In this document: positions 9,281 to 18,391 of the stretch, one piece after another
How the letters are laid out: each line of letters begins with the position of its first letter
Numbering within the stretch: the first letter of the stretch is position 1
Assembly (NCBI GenBank): GCA_016783245.1
Contig: JADHWY010000007.1
Location: forward strand, 1-33,640
Direction: 5' to 3'
DNA from: Dehalococcoidales bacterium
GTDB taxonomy: Bacteria; Chloroflexota; Dehalococcoidia; Dehalococcoidales; BS750m-G39
Length of the DNA: 33,640 nt
Notes under the pieces: model-generated
Database searches by the model: none
The model's input: only the letters and a program-made list of their open reading frames with translations
Told to the model about the DNA's origin: nothing
Made by a program: the position numbers and the translations under genes

Positions 9281-10885
9281 ATGGCTATATCCCAAGAAAC
9301 ATACCAGGTACTCGAGTCCATCGTCGGTCCTGAGTATATTTCGGCTAACCCGGTAATATGTGAAGGTTATCGGGCTGGGCCGGGAGGATATGAGTGTGGC
9401 TCGGGGTATGAGAGGGTAATGACCAAGGTGCCGGGTTGCGTCATTATGCCGCGGACCACAGAAGAGGTCCAGAAAATAGTGAAGGTTTGCAACCGCTATA
9501 AAATTCCATATGTTCCGTATAGCACAGGCTTCTATGGTGCCCGTTCCCACCCCCACGTTTCTGACGAGTTACTTATTGACCTAAAGCGAATGAACGATTT
9601 CGAACTGGACGAGAAGCATCTTTATGCTGTAGTTGAGCCTGGAATTATCTACTCCCAACTCCAAGAAGAAGCAATGAGGAGAGGCATGTATATTGTTGTC
9701 GGGGGCGGGGGCTCGCAAGTGTCTGCCATCGCCAACATGATAGGCGATGGATGGTCACCCCTTAGCTACCGAATTGGTCTACCCCACCGTCGAATACTAG
9801 GGACGGAGCTTGTCTTACCTGATGGCGAATTGGTTAAGCTAGGTTCGCTAGCTTTGCAGGGGGACCCCTTCTGGGGTGAGGGGTTGGGACCAGACCTTCG
9901 AGGCCTGCTGCGAGGTTTTACTGGGCTAAGAGGATGCCTCGGAATCGTAACTAAGATGGCGATAAAGCTTCTGCCATTCCAGCCGGAAAGGCTTGAGCCG
10001 ACAGGTATTTCGCCGCATACCACCCTCCAGCTCCCCACCAATAGAGTAAAGTGGATTAATTTTAGCATGCCCAGCAAGGATGCCATGAAAGAAGCGATGT
10101 ATGAGATGTCAAAAGCAGAAATAGGTGCCGGAGTCACCAAGGTGCCCATATTCTGGCGGGTGATTGCCAAGGCAAAGTCGAAAGAGGAGTTCTGGAAACT
10201 CTGGTCAAAGGAAAACGAAGAGACGCTCAGTAGTTTTCATGTTCTCCGCGTATTGCTCATAGGGTTTGCCTCTGAGGAACAGCTTGAATATGAGGAGCGG
10301 GTGTTGACGGATATTATAACCGAGCTTGGGGGCGAAGCCCGCCGCACTCGACCATCAGATGAATCCTGGTTTAAGAATGCAGACGCGGCTGGGATGTGGC
10401 TAATGTGCGGTGGGTATGTCTCTGTGGATTATGTCATAGAAACGATTGAACATGCCATACCCCACGGAGAGAACTATGCCCAGCTGAAGAAGAGTTTCAC
10501 ACCACCGCTTATGCCTGACTATGGTGACCCTGGTTGGTTCCAGAGCTTTGAGCTAAGTCATCAGGGCTACTCCGAGTTCCTTGTTTACTGGGATCCAGAC
10601 GAGAATACTGATAGAGTTGACCATTTCTACTTGGAAACATCAAAGGAAAACATAAGGAAACGCTTCTATACCTCGCTCCTGGGTCCGCACCAGCCTCTCT
10701 ATTTAACCGGGCCGGCATATGGGCCAAATTACCATAAATGGCTGTTGGCAGTGAAGGGCGAGTTTGACCCTAACTTTGTCTGCCACCCTCCAGTACCCCT
10801 AGCTCACGATGCATTCGTGGAACAGGCAGAGTGGATGAAGCCGCTAAAGGACTGGGAAAGCCCTAAAATCAGACAAAAAAAGTAG
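9281..10885 (+). CDS. FAD-binding oxidoreductase, vanillyl-alcohol-oxidase-like
   Basis: PCMH-type FAD domain (VPGCVIMPRTTEEVQKIVKVCNRYKIPYVPYSTGFYG...LLIDLKRMN...AVVEPGIIYSQLQ), 'GPNYHKWLLAVKGEFDPNFVCHPP' C-terminus. Confidence 0.87.
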   Translation: MAISQETYQVLESIVGPEYISANPVICEGYRAGPGGYECGSGYERVMTKVPGCVIMPRTTEEVQKIVKVCNRYKIPYVPYSTGFYGARSHPHVSDELLIDLKRMNDFELDEKHLYAVVEPGIIYSQLQEEAMRRGMYIVVGGGGSQVSAIANMIGDGWSPLSYRIGLPHRRILGTELVLPDGELVKLGSLALQGDPFWGEGLGPDLRGLLRGFTGLRGCLGIVTKMAIKLLPFQPERLEPTGISPHTTLQLPTNRVKWINFSMPSKDAMKEAMYEMSKAEIGAGVTKVPIFWRVIAKAKSKEEFWKLWSKENEETLSSFHVLRVLLIGFASEEQLEYEERVLTDIITELGGEARRTRPSDESWFKNADAAGMWLMCGGYVSVDYVIETIEHAIPHGENYAQLKKSFTPPLMPDYGDPGWFQSFELSHQGYSEFLVYWDPDENTDRVDHFYLETSKENIRKRFYTSLLGPHQPLYLTGPAYGPNYHKWLLAVKGEFDPNFVCHPPVPLAHDAFVEQAEWMKPLKDWESPKIRQKK

Positions 10886-10969
10886 TTTTTGCTAAGATAA
10901 AGAAACGGGGGAGACGCCCTATCCAAGGACTTCCAGTGTTGTATCGGGTATAATCAGAGAAAGTAGGTT

Positions 10970-11218
10970 ATGGCAAAGACGAGAATGATATGCCCTTTTT
11001 CCGGTGAACTATGCAAGGAGTGTGCCTTCTATAGAGGCAGGCATTATTTTTTGTGTTTCTGCGAAAAATATCGTGGGTATTTGAGTGAACCGGGAAAAGC
11101 ACCTCCTACATCACGGACAGGCTCTAATGGGAAGTTTGAGATGCCCTCTGTAATCCCGTCGGTTAGCGCTATAGATCCATTTGCCATAGCCCTCAAAGAG
11201 AACAGAAAGGAGGTCTAA
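10970..11218 (+). CDS. Cys-rich small protein of unknown function
   Basis: 82 aa ORF in operon with Cys pattern CPFSGELCKECAFYRGRHYFLCFCEKY; tightly followed by CoxG-like gene. Confidence 0.6.
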   Translation: MAKTRMICPFSGELCKECAFYRGRHYFLCFCEKYRGYLSEPGKAPPTSRTGSNGKFEMPSVIPSVSAIDPFAIALKENRKEV

Positions 11219-11224
11219 TTTAAA

Positions 11225-11683
11225 ATGTTAATAGAGGGAAAGTTTACCTTGAGAGCACCTATTCAAGAGGTGTGGGATTTTCTGCTTGCCCCGGGGACAC
11301 TGGCTTCTTGTATTCCTGGTGCTGAAAAAGTGGAAGCTATTGACGATAAGACCTACGAAAGCGTAGTCAAACAGAAGGTTGGGCCAATATCAGTAAGGCT
11401 CAAGTTCACCACTACTTTAACTGACATAGACCCCCCAAGACATCTGAAAGCAATCGGCAGAGGCGCAGACATAGGTAAAGCAGGTATCTTCACCCAGGAG
11501 ACCACTGTTGACCTAACCAAAATCTCAAAGGATGAGGTAGAGGTTTCATATAGCTCTAATGTAAGTATAACCGGCCGGCTAGCTACCTTTGGTGAACGGA
11601 TAATGCGGGCCAAGGCTAAGACAGCGGGAGAGGAGTTCACCAAAAACTTGCAAGAGAAACTGAAGAGTCGAACAGCTGGATAG
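11225..11683 (+). CDS. CoxG-like SRPBCC family protein
   Basis: IEGKFTLRAPIQEVWDFLLAPGTLASCIPGAEKVEAIDDKTYESVVKQKVGPISVRLKFTTTL is typical of the CO dehydrogenase subunit G family. Confidence 0.9.
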   Translation: MLIEGKFTLRAPIQEVWDFLLAPGTLASCIPGAEKVEAIDDKTYESVVKQKVGPISVRLKFTTTLTDIDPPRHLKAIGRGADIGKAGIFTQETTVDLTKISKDEVEVSYSSNVSITGRLATFGERIMRAKAKTAGEEFTKNLQEKLKSRTAG

Positions 11684-11748
11684 GATAAATATAGGGGGTG
11701 GGGGGATGGTAACGATTAGACTGATAAAGCTAAGGAGGTCATGGGAGA

Positions 11749-12624
11749 ATGATAAGAGATTTTGAATACCTTACGCCCAAGACACTTGAGGAAGCTCTCA
11801 CCTTACTGGACAAGTATGGAGATGAGTGCAAAGTAATAGCTGGGGGGCAATCTTTGTTAATCTTAATGAAGCAGGGGTTGGTCGCCCCTGAGTATTTAAT
11901 CGATATTAAGGGGATAACTGAGCTGAACTACATTAAGTCTGATGCTAAAGAAGGGCTGAGAATTGGTGCCTTAACTCCACACCGAGCTATAGAAAAATCC
12001 CCAGTGGTGCGAAATGGTTTCGCTGTACTCGCCGAGATGGAAAACAGATTAGCCTCAATTCAGACCCGCAACTGGGGTACTATAGGGGGTAATCTCTGTC
12101 ATGGAGACCCGGCTGGAGACCCGGCACCGGTGCTAATAGCGCTGAACGCTAACTTAAAAATGGCTAGCCTGAAAGGTGAAAGAACCACGGCAATTGAAGA
12201 TTTCTTCCTGGATTACTTTGAGACAGCACTTGAACCTGGCGAGTTGCTTACCGAGATTCAGGTACCGGTTGTCCCGCCCCACACTGGTACTGTCTATATC
12301 AAATTCAACGTGATAGAAAGCGACCTAGCTACGGTGGGAGTTGCGGTGTCAATTACTCTGGGCTCAAGCGAGGGTATTTGCCAGGATGTCCGGATAGCAC
12401 TGGGTGCTGCGGCATCGACTCCGGTGAGGGCGAAACAGGCAGAAGCGGTGTTGAGAGGTAAAAAAATTACCGATAATCTACTTAGGGAAGCTGGGCAAAT
12501 CGCTTCCACTGAGGCTGAACCTATATCTGATATCTATGCCTCAGAGGAATACCGGCGGGAGCTGGTGAAGGTTTTGGTAAAGCGAGTAAGCAGGGAAGCC
12601 CTAGCTAGGGCTAAGCAGGCTTAA
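11749..12624 (+). CDS. Xanthine dehydrogenase family FAD-binding (medium) subunit
   Basis: MIRDFEYLTPKTLEEALTLL..KVIAGGQSLL..MKQGL..., IQTRNWGTIGGNLCHGDPAGDPAPVL. Confidence 0.93.
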   Translation: MIRDFEYLTPKTLEEALTLLDKYGDECKVIAGGQSLLILMKQGLVAPEYLIDIKGITELNYIKSDAKEGLRIGALTPHRAIEKSPVVRNGFAVLAEMENRLASIQTRNWGTIGGNLCHGDPAGDPAPVLIALNANLKMASLKGERTTAIEDFFLDYFETALEPGELLTEIQVPVVPPHTGTVYIKFNVIESDLATVGVAVSITLGSSEGICQDVRIALGAAASTPVRAKQAEAVLRGKKITDNLLREAGQIASTEAEPISDIYASEEYRRELVKVLVKRVSREALARAKQA

Positions 12625-12649
12625 GCTCACTATAAGGAGGTTTCATAAT

Positions 12650-13129
12650 ATGAAAAAGGAGCTAAGATTTACAGTGAATGGTCAGCCTTATGAGCTTTAT
12701 ATAAAACCTAAAACCATTTTGGTAGAAGTTCTGAGAGCTCACTTAGGCTTGACCGGAACTAAAAGGGGGTGTGACAGTAGTTCTTGTGGTGCTTGCACGG
12801 TAATTCTTAATGGCATGGCAGTTAAGTCATGCTCAGTACTAGCACTTCAGGCAAATGGTGGAGAAGTACTGACTGTTGAGGGTCTCGCCAAGGGAAATGA
12901 ACTACATCCCTTGCAGAAAGCCTTCCTCGACCATGGTGCTTTTCAGTGTGGCTTCTGTACATCGGGAATGCTGATGTCGTCCAAAGCATTATTGGATGAG
13001 AACCCTAACCCAACCAAGGAGCAGATAAAGGAAGGTATTGATGGCAACATCTGCCGCTGCACCGGCTATAACAGTATTATCCGCGCCTTAACCGGTGTGG
13101 TTAAGGGTGAGTATAAGGAGGAGAAATGA
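12650..13129 (+). CDS. Xanthine dehydrogenase family 2Fe-2S (small) subunit
   Basis: GCDSSSCGACTVILNG and CGFCTSGMLMSSKALLDENPNPT..GNICRCTGYNSI. Confidence 0.95.
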   Translation: MKKELRFTVNGQPYELYIKPKTILVEVLRAHLGLTGTKRGCDSSSCGACTVILNGMAVKSCSVLALQANGGEVLTVEGLAKGNELHPLQKAFLDHGAFQCGFCTSGMLMSSKALLDENPNPTKEQIKEGIDGNICRCTGYNSIIRALTGVVKGEYKEEK

Positions 13130-15399
13130 GCAAATACTCGGTAATCGGGAAACGGGTGCACCGGGTCGATGGACCAGAAAAAGTAACCGGTAGTGCCAAA
13201 TACACCTTTGATATTGTTCTACACAATATGCTTTACGGGAAAATTCTGAGAAGTCCCTATCCTCACGCTAGAATTGTTAACATTGACACCAGCCAAGCAG
13301 AAAGGTTAATCGGGGTAAAGGCAGTAGTCACGGGAAAGGATACGCTGGGACGTAAACAGAGTACCTGGCGACGCTTCCCCGAACTGTGTGATGAGGAAAT
13401 CCTGTGTCGCACTAAGGTTCGCTATATTGGCGACCCGGTGGCGGCGGTAGCCGCTATTGATGAAGACACTGCTGAAGAGGCACTGGACTTAATTGAGGTT
13501 GAATATGAGCTGTTACCAGCTGTATTTGACCCCATGGAAGCGATTAAGGAAGAAGCGCCTCAAATTCACGAAGGTGTTGAGCTTAATATTAATGTGACCC
13601 GCCATATTGAGTGGGGTGATGTTGACGAGGCATTTAAGCAGTGTGACTATATTCGTGAAGACCACTTCAAATGCTCATCACAGGCTCATGTCTGTATGGA
13701 AACCCACTGTGCTGTCGCCAGCTTTGGTTATGACAGCAAGCTCACGATATGGACTTCAACCCAGTCTTCATACTATATTCAGGCGCTGGTGGCTGACATG
13801 CTCGGTTTGAGAGAGGGTGACGTGAGGGTGATAAAGCCTCACACTGGAGGCGGCTTCGGTAGCAAGTTTGAGCTAGACTCAGCTCAGTTCTGTGCCTCTT
13901 TACTGTCTATGAAGCTATGCCAGCCGGTAAAGATAGTCCTTTCCCGGGAAGAGGAGTTTACCGCTACCAAACGGCGAACTCCGATGTACTACTCTGTTAA
14001 ACTCGGCGCTAAAAAGGATGGCACCATGCTGGCGAAAGAAGTCCGGGTCATTACTGAGGGTGGCGCCTATACTGGCATGGGGGCTACGGCGCTGTACCTG
14101 ACTGGTTTCTTCTCATCATTCCCCTACAAATATCCTAACTACCGGTATGATGGCTATCGTGCTTATACTAATACAGCACCTGCATCAGCCATGCGTGGTT
14201 TCGGTGCTCCCCAGTCAACCTTTGTTGGCGAGTCTCAAATAGATATGCTGGCTGAAGACCTGGGGATAGACCCTATTGAAATCAGACGTAAGAATGGAAT
14301 GACACCTGATTACGAGGTTCCGGGGCAGGCCCATATCCAGAGCTGTGGGCTGCACCAGTGCCTGGACAAGATTGATGAACACATTAAAGAGCGAGGAGAG
14401 CTACCCCCTAACCGTGGCATAGGTGTATCAGCTTATGGTTTTATGTCCGGCGGTATCTTTAACTGGTTTGATACCCCTTATGCCTTCTCGGCAGCTATAG
14501 TCAGGATAAATATTGATGGTAAGGTGGACCTGTTCACCGGAGCCTGCGATATTGGTCAAGGCTCTGATACCACGCTGAGCATGATTTGTGCCGAGGAGCT
14601 GGGGGTACATCTTGACGATATTAGGATACATGCTGCTGATACTGGCATCTGCCCCGCTGACCTCGGCGCCTGGGGAAGTCGGGAAACATTGATGAATGGC
14701 AATGCAGTTAAGATGGCGGCTGCTGATGCTAAGCGCCAGCTCTTGGAGTTCGCTGCTGCCAAGCTAGGCGCTAACATTGTTTATGACATGGATATAAAAG
14801 ACCAATGGGTCCACATGGTTGACCGTCCAGAAAGAGGCCTCTCTTACTTTGATATCGTTAAAGATACGATAAGGGGTAGGGATGGCGAGACTATCATTGG
14901 TCGGGGGCATTATACTCCTCATCGCAAGGGTATGATATCCCCTGCTTATAGCTTTGGTGTCCAAGCCGCCGAGGTGGAAGTGGATACTGAAACTGGCAAA
15001 TATAAGCTGATAAATGTAACCACCGCCCATGAAAGTGGCACGGTAATCAATCCCGTAGGCATTGAAGGACAGCTAGAGGGGGCAGTAATGATGGCTGGAG
15101 GTTATGGCTTTTGTGAAGACCAGCCAATGGATGAGGGCAAGATACTCAATCCATCGATTGCTGATTATAAGCTTATCCGGTCTTTGGATATGCCGGAGAC
15201 CAAGATTTTAGAGGTTGATACTTATGAGCCCGAGGGGCCATTTGGGGCTAAGGAGGCGGGTGAGGGGCTTACCAATCCTACTGCTGGTGCCATAGGCAAT
15301 GCTGTTTACAAAGCGGTGGGTGTGAGAATAAATGATTTGCCGATAACGCCAGAAAAGGTCCTTAAAGCATTAAAGGAGAAGAAGCAACAAGCTGAATAG
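13126..15399 (+). CDS. Xanthine dehydrogenase family molybdopterin-binding (large) subunit
   Basis: GKRVHRVDGPEKVTGSAKYTFDI; GGGFGSKFE; SAMRGFGAPQ; catalytic-Glu region GAKEAGEGLTNPTAGAIGNAV; 4-bp overlap with 2Fe-2S subunit. Confidence 0.94.
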   Translation: MSKYSVIGKRVHRVDGPEKVTGSAKYTFDIVLHNMLYGKILRSPYPHARIVNIDTSQAERLIGVKAVVTGKDTLGRKQSTWRRFPELCDEEILCRTKVRYIGDPVAAVAAIDEDTAEEALDLIEVEYELLPAVFDPMEAIKEEAPQIHEGVELNINVTRHIEWGDVDEAFKQCDYIREDHFKCSSQAHVCMETHCAVASFGYDSKLTIWTSTQSSYYIQALVADMLGLREGDVRVIKPHTGGGFGSKFELDSAQFCASLLSMKLCQPVKIVLSREEEFTATKRRTPMYYSVKLGAKKDGTMLAKEVRVITEGGAYTGMGATALYLTGFFSSFPYKYPNYRYDGYRAYTNTAPASAMRGFGAPQSTFVGESQIDMLAEDLGIDPIEIRRKNGMTPDYEVPGQAHIQSCGLHQCLDKIDEHIKERGELPPNRGIGVSAYGFMSGGIFNWFDTPYAFSAAIVRINIDGKVDLFTGACDIGQGSDTTLSMICAEELGVHLDDIRIHAADTGICPADLGAWGSRETLMNGNAVKMAAADAKRQLLEFAAAKLGANIVYDMDIKDQWVHMVDRPERGLSYFDIVKDTIRGRDGETIIGRGHYTPHRKGMISPAYSFGVQAAEVEVDTETGKYKLINVTTAHESGTVINPVGIEGQLEGAVMMAGGYGFCEDQPMDEGKILNPSIADYKLIRSLDMPETKILEVDTYEPEGPFGAKEAGEGLTNPTAGAIGNAVYKAVGVRINDLPITPEKVLKALKEKKQQAE

Positions 15400-15429
15400 A
15401 ATCATTGATGTAAATTAAGCGGGAGGTCA

Positions 15430-15651
15430 GTGATGAGTTATCATTGCCCAGTTTGCAATAAAGTTTCAAGCAGCGCTATGGACCTCGCCCGCCATATGAT
15501 TGGCAGAGGAGATAAAGTACATAGAGACTGGATTAGTTCTAAAGGCTTCAAGTACTCAGAATTCCTCACCCTCCAATTCAAGTCATTTGGTGGTGAAGGT
15601 TATAAAACCCTGGCCAAGATACTGGAGAAGGAGACTAAAGTAGAAGATTAG
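15430..15651 (+). CDS. C2H2-like zinc finger mini-protein
   Basis: YHCPVCNKVSSSAMDLARHMIGRGDKVH: C-x2-C-x12-H-x8-H; ggaggt upstream of ATG. Confidence 0.6.
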   Translation: MMSYHCPVCNKVSSSAMDLARHMIGRGDKVHRDWISSKGFKYSEFLTLQFKSFGGEGYKTLAKILEKETKVED

Positions 15652-15814
15652 GCAAAGCCCGAAAATGTCAAGGCTATGATTGACGCCACCAAGGAATACG
15701 GCGTATACAAATAGATACTTAACGTACTGACGTTGTCATAGTGTAGAAGAGGCTGCACCGGTGCCATCTCGATAGCATACTTTCATCACTGGCAAGACCC
15801 TGTGGGAGATAGAT

Positions 15815-16504
15815 ATGCCCGTAATCCGTGATATTCCTCTGAGCTTGAAGACTAAGGAAGTGCTGCGCCGGGAGGGATTCAGGGGATATTCTAAAATCAG
15901 GCCTGAGATAAAAAGTTTAATTCTGGAACTGCTAGCCAGTGTGAAGAATGCTCATCTCCTGGAGCCGGTTATGGCCTATGGAATCTACTCTATAACTGAG
16001 ATGAGCCACAGGCAATTGTCCCTGGAGGGTAACGGAGTGGTGCATGGTCCATTATTGCCCTCACTCCTGCCAGAGGCTAAAGAGCTGGCCGCTGTGGTCT
16101 GCACTATCGGTCCCAAGCTGGAAAAACAGGTAACAAACTACATTAACCGGGACGAGCCTTTGCGAGGTGTACTTTTGGATGGCATTGGGAGCGCAGCAGT
16201 GGACTCACTAACTCAGGAAGTCTGTAAGTTTATGACGGGTGAGGCATCAGCCCGTGGCTATCAGGCGAGCAGCCCCATCAACCCGGGTATGCCTGGTTTA
16301 CCTATTACGGAGCAGTGGCAGTTGCTCGAAATGGTACCGGCACGGGAAATTGGAGTGCGCCTGACCTCTTCAGGAATAATGGTTCCCCGCAAATCAACTT
16401 CCATGGTCATTGGCATAGGGCCACAAATGACAACGTGGACACGAGCTGAAGTCTGTGCCTACTGCAGCCTCAGGAAAACCTGTCCCTATAGAATACAGGC
16501 GTAA
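15815..16504 (+). CDS. Vitamin B12-dependent methionine synthase activation-domain-like protein
   Basis: AVVCTIGPKLEKQVTNYINRDEPLRGVLLDGIGSAAVDSLTQEV...RGYQASSPINPGMPGLPITEQWQLLEMV...IGVRLTSSGIMVPRKSTSMVIGIGP...CAYCSLRKTCPYR. Confidence 0.8.
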   Translation: MPVIRDIPLSLKTKEVLRREGFRGYSKIRPEIKSLILELLASVKNAHLLEPVMAYGIYSITEMSHRQLSLEGNGVVHGPLLPSLLPEAKELAAVVCTIGPKLEKQVTNYINRDEPLRGVLLDGIGSAAVDSLTQEVCKFMTGEASARGYQASSPINPGMPGLPITEQWQLLEMVPAREIGVRLTSSGIMVPRKSTSMVIGIGPQMTTWTRAEVCAYCSLRKTCPYRIQA

Positions 16505-18391
16505 GTGGAGAAACAGAATAAAACCAAAATTAGGAAGAGAATGACCGCTTGTACAATTGATTTTGAGCCGGTAGGTCGAAGAGGGAAGTGTCAAAGGAAC
16601 GAGTCTCTTCTAGCTTGTGCTCGCCGGCTCGGTGTGGGTATCAGTAGCATATGTGGGGGCAAGGGAACGTGCCACGCATGCAAGGTGCAAGTTCTGAGTG
16701 GAACTGTCTCAAAACCAACGTCTAGCGAACTGGAGGCCTTTACATCTCAAGAACTGAAGGGGGGTTGGCGTCTGGCCTGCCAGACTTATCCTACCAGTGA
16801 TTGCAAATTGACTGTGCCACCCGAGTCGATGACTACCGCACAACGGACCCAGGTGGAGGGGTTAGAGATAACAGTTCAACTGGAGCCACCGGTTAAGGCC
16901 TACCGTCTGCAACTAGCCGCTCCATCCTTGTCTGCACCACACGCTGATGCTGACCGCTTGCTGGAGGCGCTAAACCAGCAACACCAGTTACACTGCGGTA
17001 AAGTTGATATTGATACCATGCGCACATTATTGCCCAAACTACGGTCATGGAACTGGGAGTGCCAGGCTATAGTCCGCAATGACGAGGTGATAGCTCTCGT
17101 TCCCTGGTCAAACCGCCAATTGGGGTTAGCCATAGACTTGGGCACCACCAAGATTGCTGGCTATCTGGTTGATTTGAGCGACGGCCGGACTTTAGCGGCT
17201 AAGGGGCGTATGAATCCCCAGATCAGCTATGGAGAAGATATCATCAGCCGTATTAATGGTGTAATAAAGTCACCGGATGAGGGTGTGCGGTTACGGAAGC
17301 TGGTTGCCGAAGCACTTAACCAGCTGTCTGTTGAACTGTGTACTGAGGCTAACGCTAATGCAGAAGAAATTGTTGAGGCAGTAGTGGTAGGCAATACTGC
17401 CATGCATCACTTGTTTCTTGGTTTACCAGTAAGGCAACTTGCTCTCCCTCCCTTTGTCCCTGCGGTTAGTAGGGCTCTGGACATTAAGGCTCACGACCTT
17501 GGTTTACATATTGCTCCAGGGGCGTATGTACACCTGCTGCCTAATATCGCTGGTTTCGTTGGTGCCGACCACGTGGCAATGTTGCTGGCAACAGAAGTCT
17601 GGCAGGCCGAAGGTCCGGTATTAGCCCTGGACATCGGGACCAACACCGAGGTTTCCTTGGCAAGTAATGGACGGATATCTACCGTCTCCTGTGCCTCTGG
17701 CCCTGCCTTCGAAGGCGGTCATATCAAAGATGGTATGCGGGCTGCCACGGGAGCTATCGAACGCTTACGAATAGCAGATGATAGCATCCAGTACCAGACT
17801 ATTGATCAAGCACCGCCCATTGGTATTTGCGGGTCTGGCATACTTGATGCCCTGTCCCAGCTTTATCTGGCAGGAATCATTGATGAAGGCGGCAGGATAA
17901 TGGACAACCACCCTCGTGTTCGTACCTACAAAGGTCAACGCGAGTTTGTGCTGGTTAGCAAGAAAGAAAGAGACGGACACCCAGCCATTTCCATAACTCA
18001 ACAGGATATCAGAGAATTACAACTGGCCAAGGCAGCTATTCGGACCGGCATACAGGTGCTTCTGGAAACTAAAGGCTGTGCAGAGGAAGAAATTAAGCAG
18101 GTAATCATTGCTGGAGCTTTTGGTAGCTACATTGATATAGCCAATGCGGTAACTATTGGCATGTTACCTTTATTACCCCTGAGCTGCTTCCAGCAGGTAG
18201 GGAACGCTGCCGGCATGGGAGCCAAGCTGGCTCTGATTTCCCTTAGCAAGCGGGCTGAGGCCCAAGCTATTGCCTCCCGAGTCAAATATATTGAATTGGC
18301 CAGTGCTCCTAACTTTGAGCAGACCTTCATTCAGGCGAGTTACTTAGGACAATATAGGATTATAGACGGCAGGAGGGAGGAAATTGACTGA
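16505..18391 (+). CDS. RACo-type corrinoid activation protein: N-terminal 2Fe-2S ferredoxin + C-terminal ASKHA domain (DUF4445)
   Basis: CGGKGTCHACKVQVLSG...RLACQT ferredoxin cysteines; LGLAIDLGTTKIAGYLVDL, ALDIGTNTEVSL, IAGAFGSYIDIANAVTIGMLP. Confidence 0.88.
   Translation: MEKQNKTKIRKRMTACTIDFEPVGRRGKCQRNESLLACARRLGVGISSICGGKGTCHACKVQVLSGTVSKPTSSELEAFTSQELKGGWRLACQTYPTSDCKLTVPPESMTTAQRTQVEGLEITVQLEPPVKAYRLQLAAPSLSAPHADADRLLEALNQQHQLHCGKVDIDTMRTLLPKLRSWNWECQAIVRNDEVIALVPWSNRQLGLAIDLGTTKIAGYLVDLSDGRTLAAKGRMNPQISYGEDIISRINGVIKSPDEGVRLRKLVAEALNQLSVELCTEANANAEEIVEAVVVGNTAMHHLFLGLPVRQLALPPFVPAVSRALDIKAHDLGLHIAPGAYVHLLPNIAGFVGADHVAMLLATEVWQAEGPVLALDIGTNTEVSLASNGRISTVSCASGPAFEGGHIKDGMRAATGAIERLRIADDSIQYQTIDQAPPIGICGSGILDALSQLYLAGIIDEGGRIMDNHPRVRTYKGQREFVLVSKKERDGHPAISITQQDIRELQLAKAAIRTGIQVLLETKGCAEEEIKQVIIAGAFGSYIDIANAVTIGMLPLLPLSCFQQVGNAAGMGAKLALISLSKRAEAQAIASRVKYIELASAPNFEQTFIQASYLGQYRIIDGRREEID

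Noticed and set aside
9766-10170. Antisense 134-aa ORF and similar antisense ORFs (6566-6979, 11353-11643, 14428-15030, 23805-24359)
   Set aside because: Fully overlap well-supported genes, no family signature, low-complexity composition.
11225-15399. Annotation of the cluster as carbon monoxide dehydrogenase (coxGMSL)
   Set aside because: Large subunit lacks the AYxCSFR or AYRGAGR CODH loop; only XDH-family assignment is supported.
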